Below, piece by piece: positions 34,486 to 34,619 of a DNA stretch of 34,619 nucleotides; the stretch's first letter is position 1, and each line of letters starts with the position of its first letter. The stretch lies in the NCBI GenBank assembly GCA_946565805.1, contig CAMNWO010000018.1:1-34619 (forward strand). Direction: 5' to 3'. The position numbers and the translations under genes were made by a program. A model generated the notes under the pieces. The model was not told where the DNA came from, made no database searches, and was given only the letters and a program-made list of their open reading frames with translations. The stretch is from an uncultured Clostridium sp. (lineage in GTDB: Bacteria > Bacillota > Clostridia > TANB77 > CAG-508).

Positions 34486-34619
34486 GTATTATATGTCGTT
34501 TTTTGTCGTTTGGTTACTCATAAATTACGTGCTTTTTTTATGTTAAATTTAAAATCATTTTTTATGTCAATAATTTTTAAATATTTCACTAAAAAATAGT
34601 CTTATTTTATTAGCAAATA
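34486..34619. other. A/T-rich end of window without a supported gene
   Basis: No coding frame with a ribosome binding site is visible. A TATAAT-like hexamer on the minus strand (around 34485-34495) may belong to the 34164 gene, but no good -35 box is matched to it. Confidence 0.4.

Overview
The window is AT-rich DNA with strong AGGAGG ribosome binding sites. It carries spore genes (spoVAC-spoVAD-spoVAE) and a Gram-positive type IV pilus operon without a secretin, so it most likely comes from a spore-forming, probably uncultured member of the Clostridia. Gene order is chromosomal. I see no phage, plasmid, CRISPR array, tRNA or rRNA.

Layout. 1-1430: a divergent purA on the minus strand, with its own promoter and terminator. 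1641-4209: glycogen/alpha-glucan phosphorylase (glgP), interrupted by one +1 frameshift. 4499-6027: a secreted protein joining a type IV pilin-like N terminus to a formylglycine-generating-enzyme-like (FGE-like) C terminus, interrupted by two +1 frameshifts. 6202-6414: a small ribbon-helix-helix protein on the plus strand. 6411-13740: the conserved cluster rpsB-tsf-pyrH-frr-ispA-uppS-cdsA-rseP. 13903-14784: a ROK-family sugar kinase. 14885-24203: a ten-gene type IV pilus operon (PilM/N fusion, PilO-like, small membrane protein, major pilin, PilD, two minor pilins, PilB, PilT, PilC). 24369-25727: rsmB. 25974-28137: dodecin plus spoVACDE on the plus strand. 28195-28665: an unrecognised gene. 28804-30200: infC-rpmI-rplT with its leader. 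30234-31076: a cation/Ca2+ exchanger-like protein. 31179-33102: serS and ysxC on the plus strand. 33139-34442: a winged-helix-like protein and a small Cys-tailed membrane protein.

Main result. All three frameshifts fall exactly on an in-frame CGG codon. At each one, skipping the C lets the next three bases (GGC, GGT, GGA) be read as the glycine the protein family expects, and the family sequence then continues in the +1 frame. In about nine thousand codons read by eye I found only seven in-frame CGG triplets. Three are these sites; the other four lie in purA, the 28195 gene and the 33139 gene. No other gene here uses CGG. This suggests that CGG is poorly decoded or has no efficient tRNA in this organism, and that it acts as a +1 frameshift (C-skip) signal. 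The heptamers CTT-CGG-C, TGT-CGG-T and ACT-CGG-A resemble the yeast Ty1 site CUU-AGG-C. Recurrent sequence error or gene decay cannot be excluded from the sequence alone.

A second theme is intergenic inverted repeats resembling REP/REPIN elements. Three families differ in their outer arms (GAGACA, TTGCCAA, GGAGCAA), and several copies share a GGGAC-type centre.
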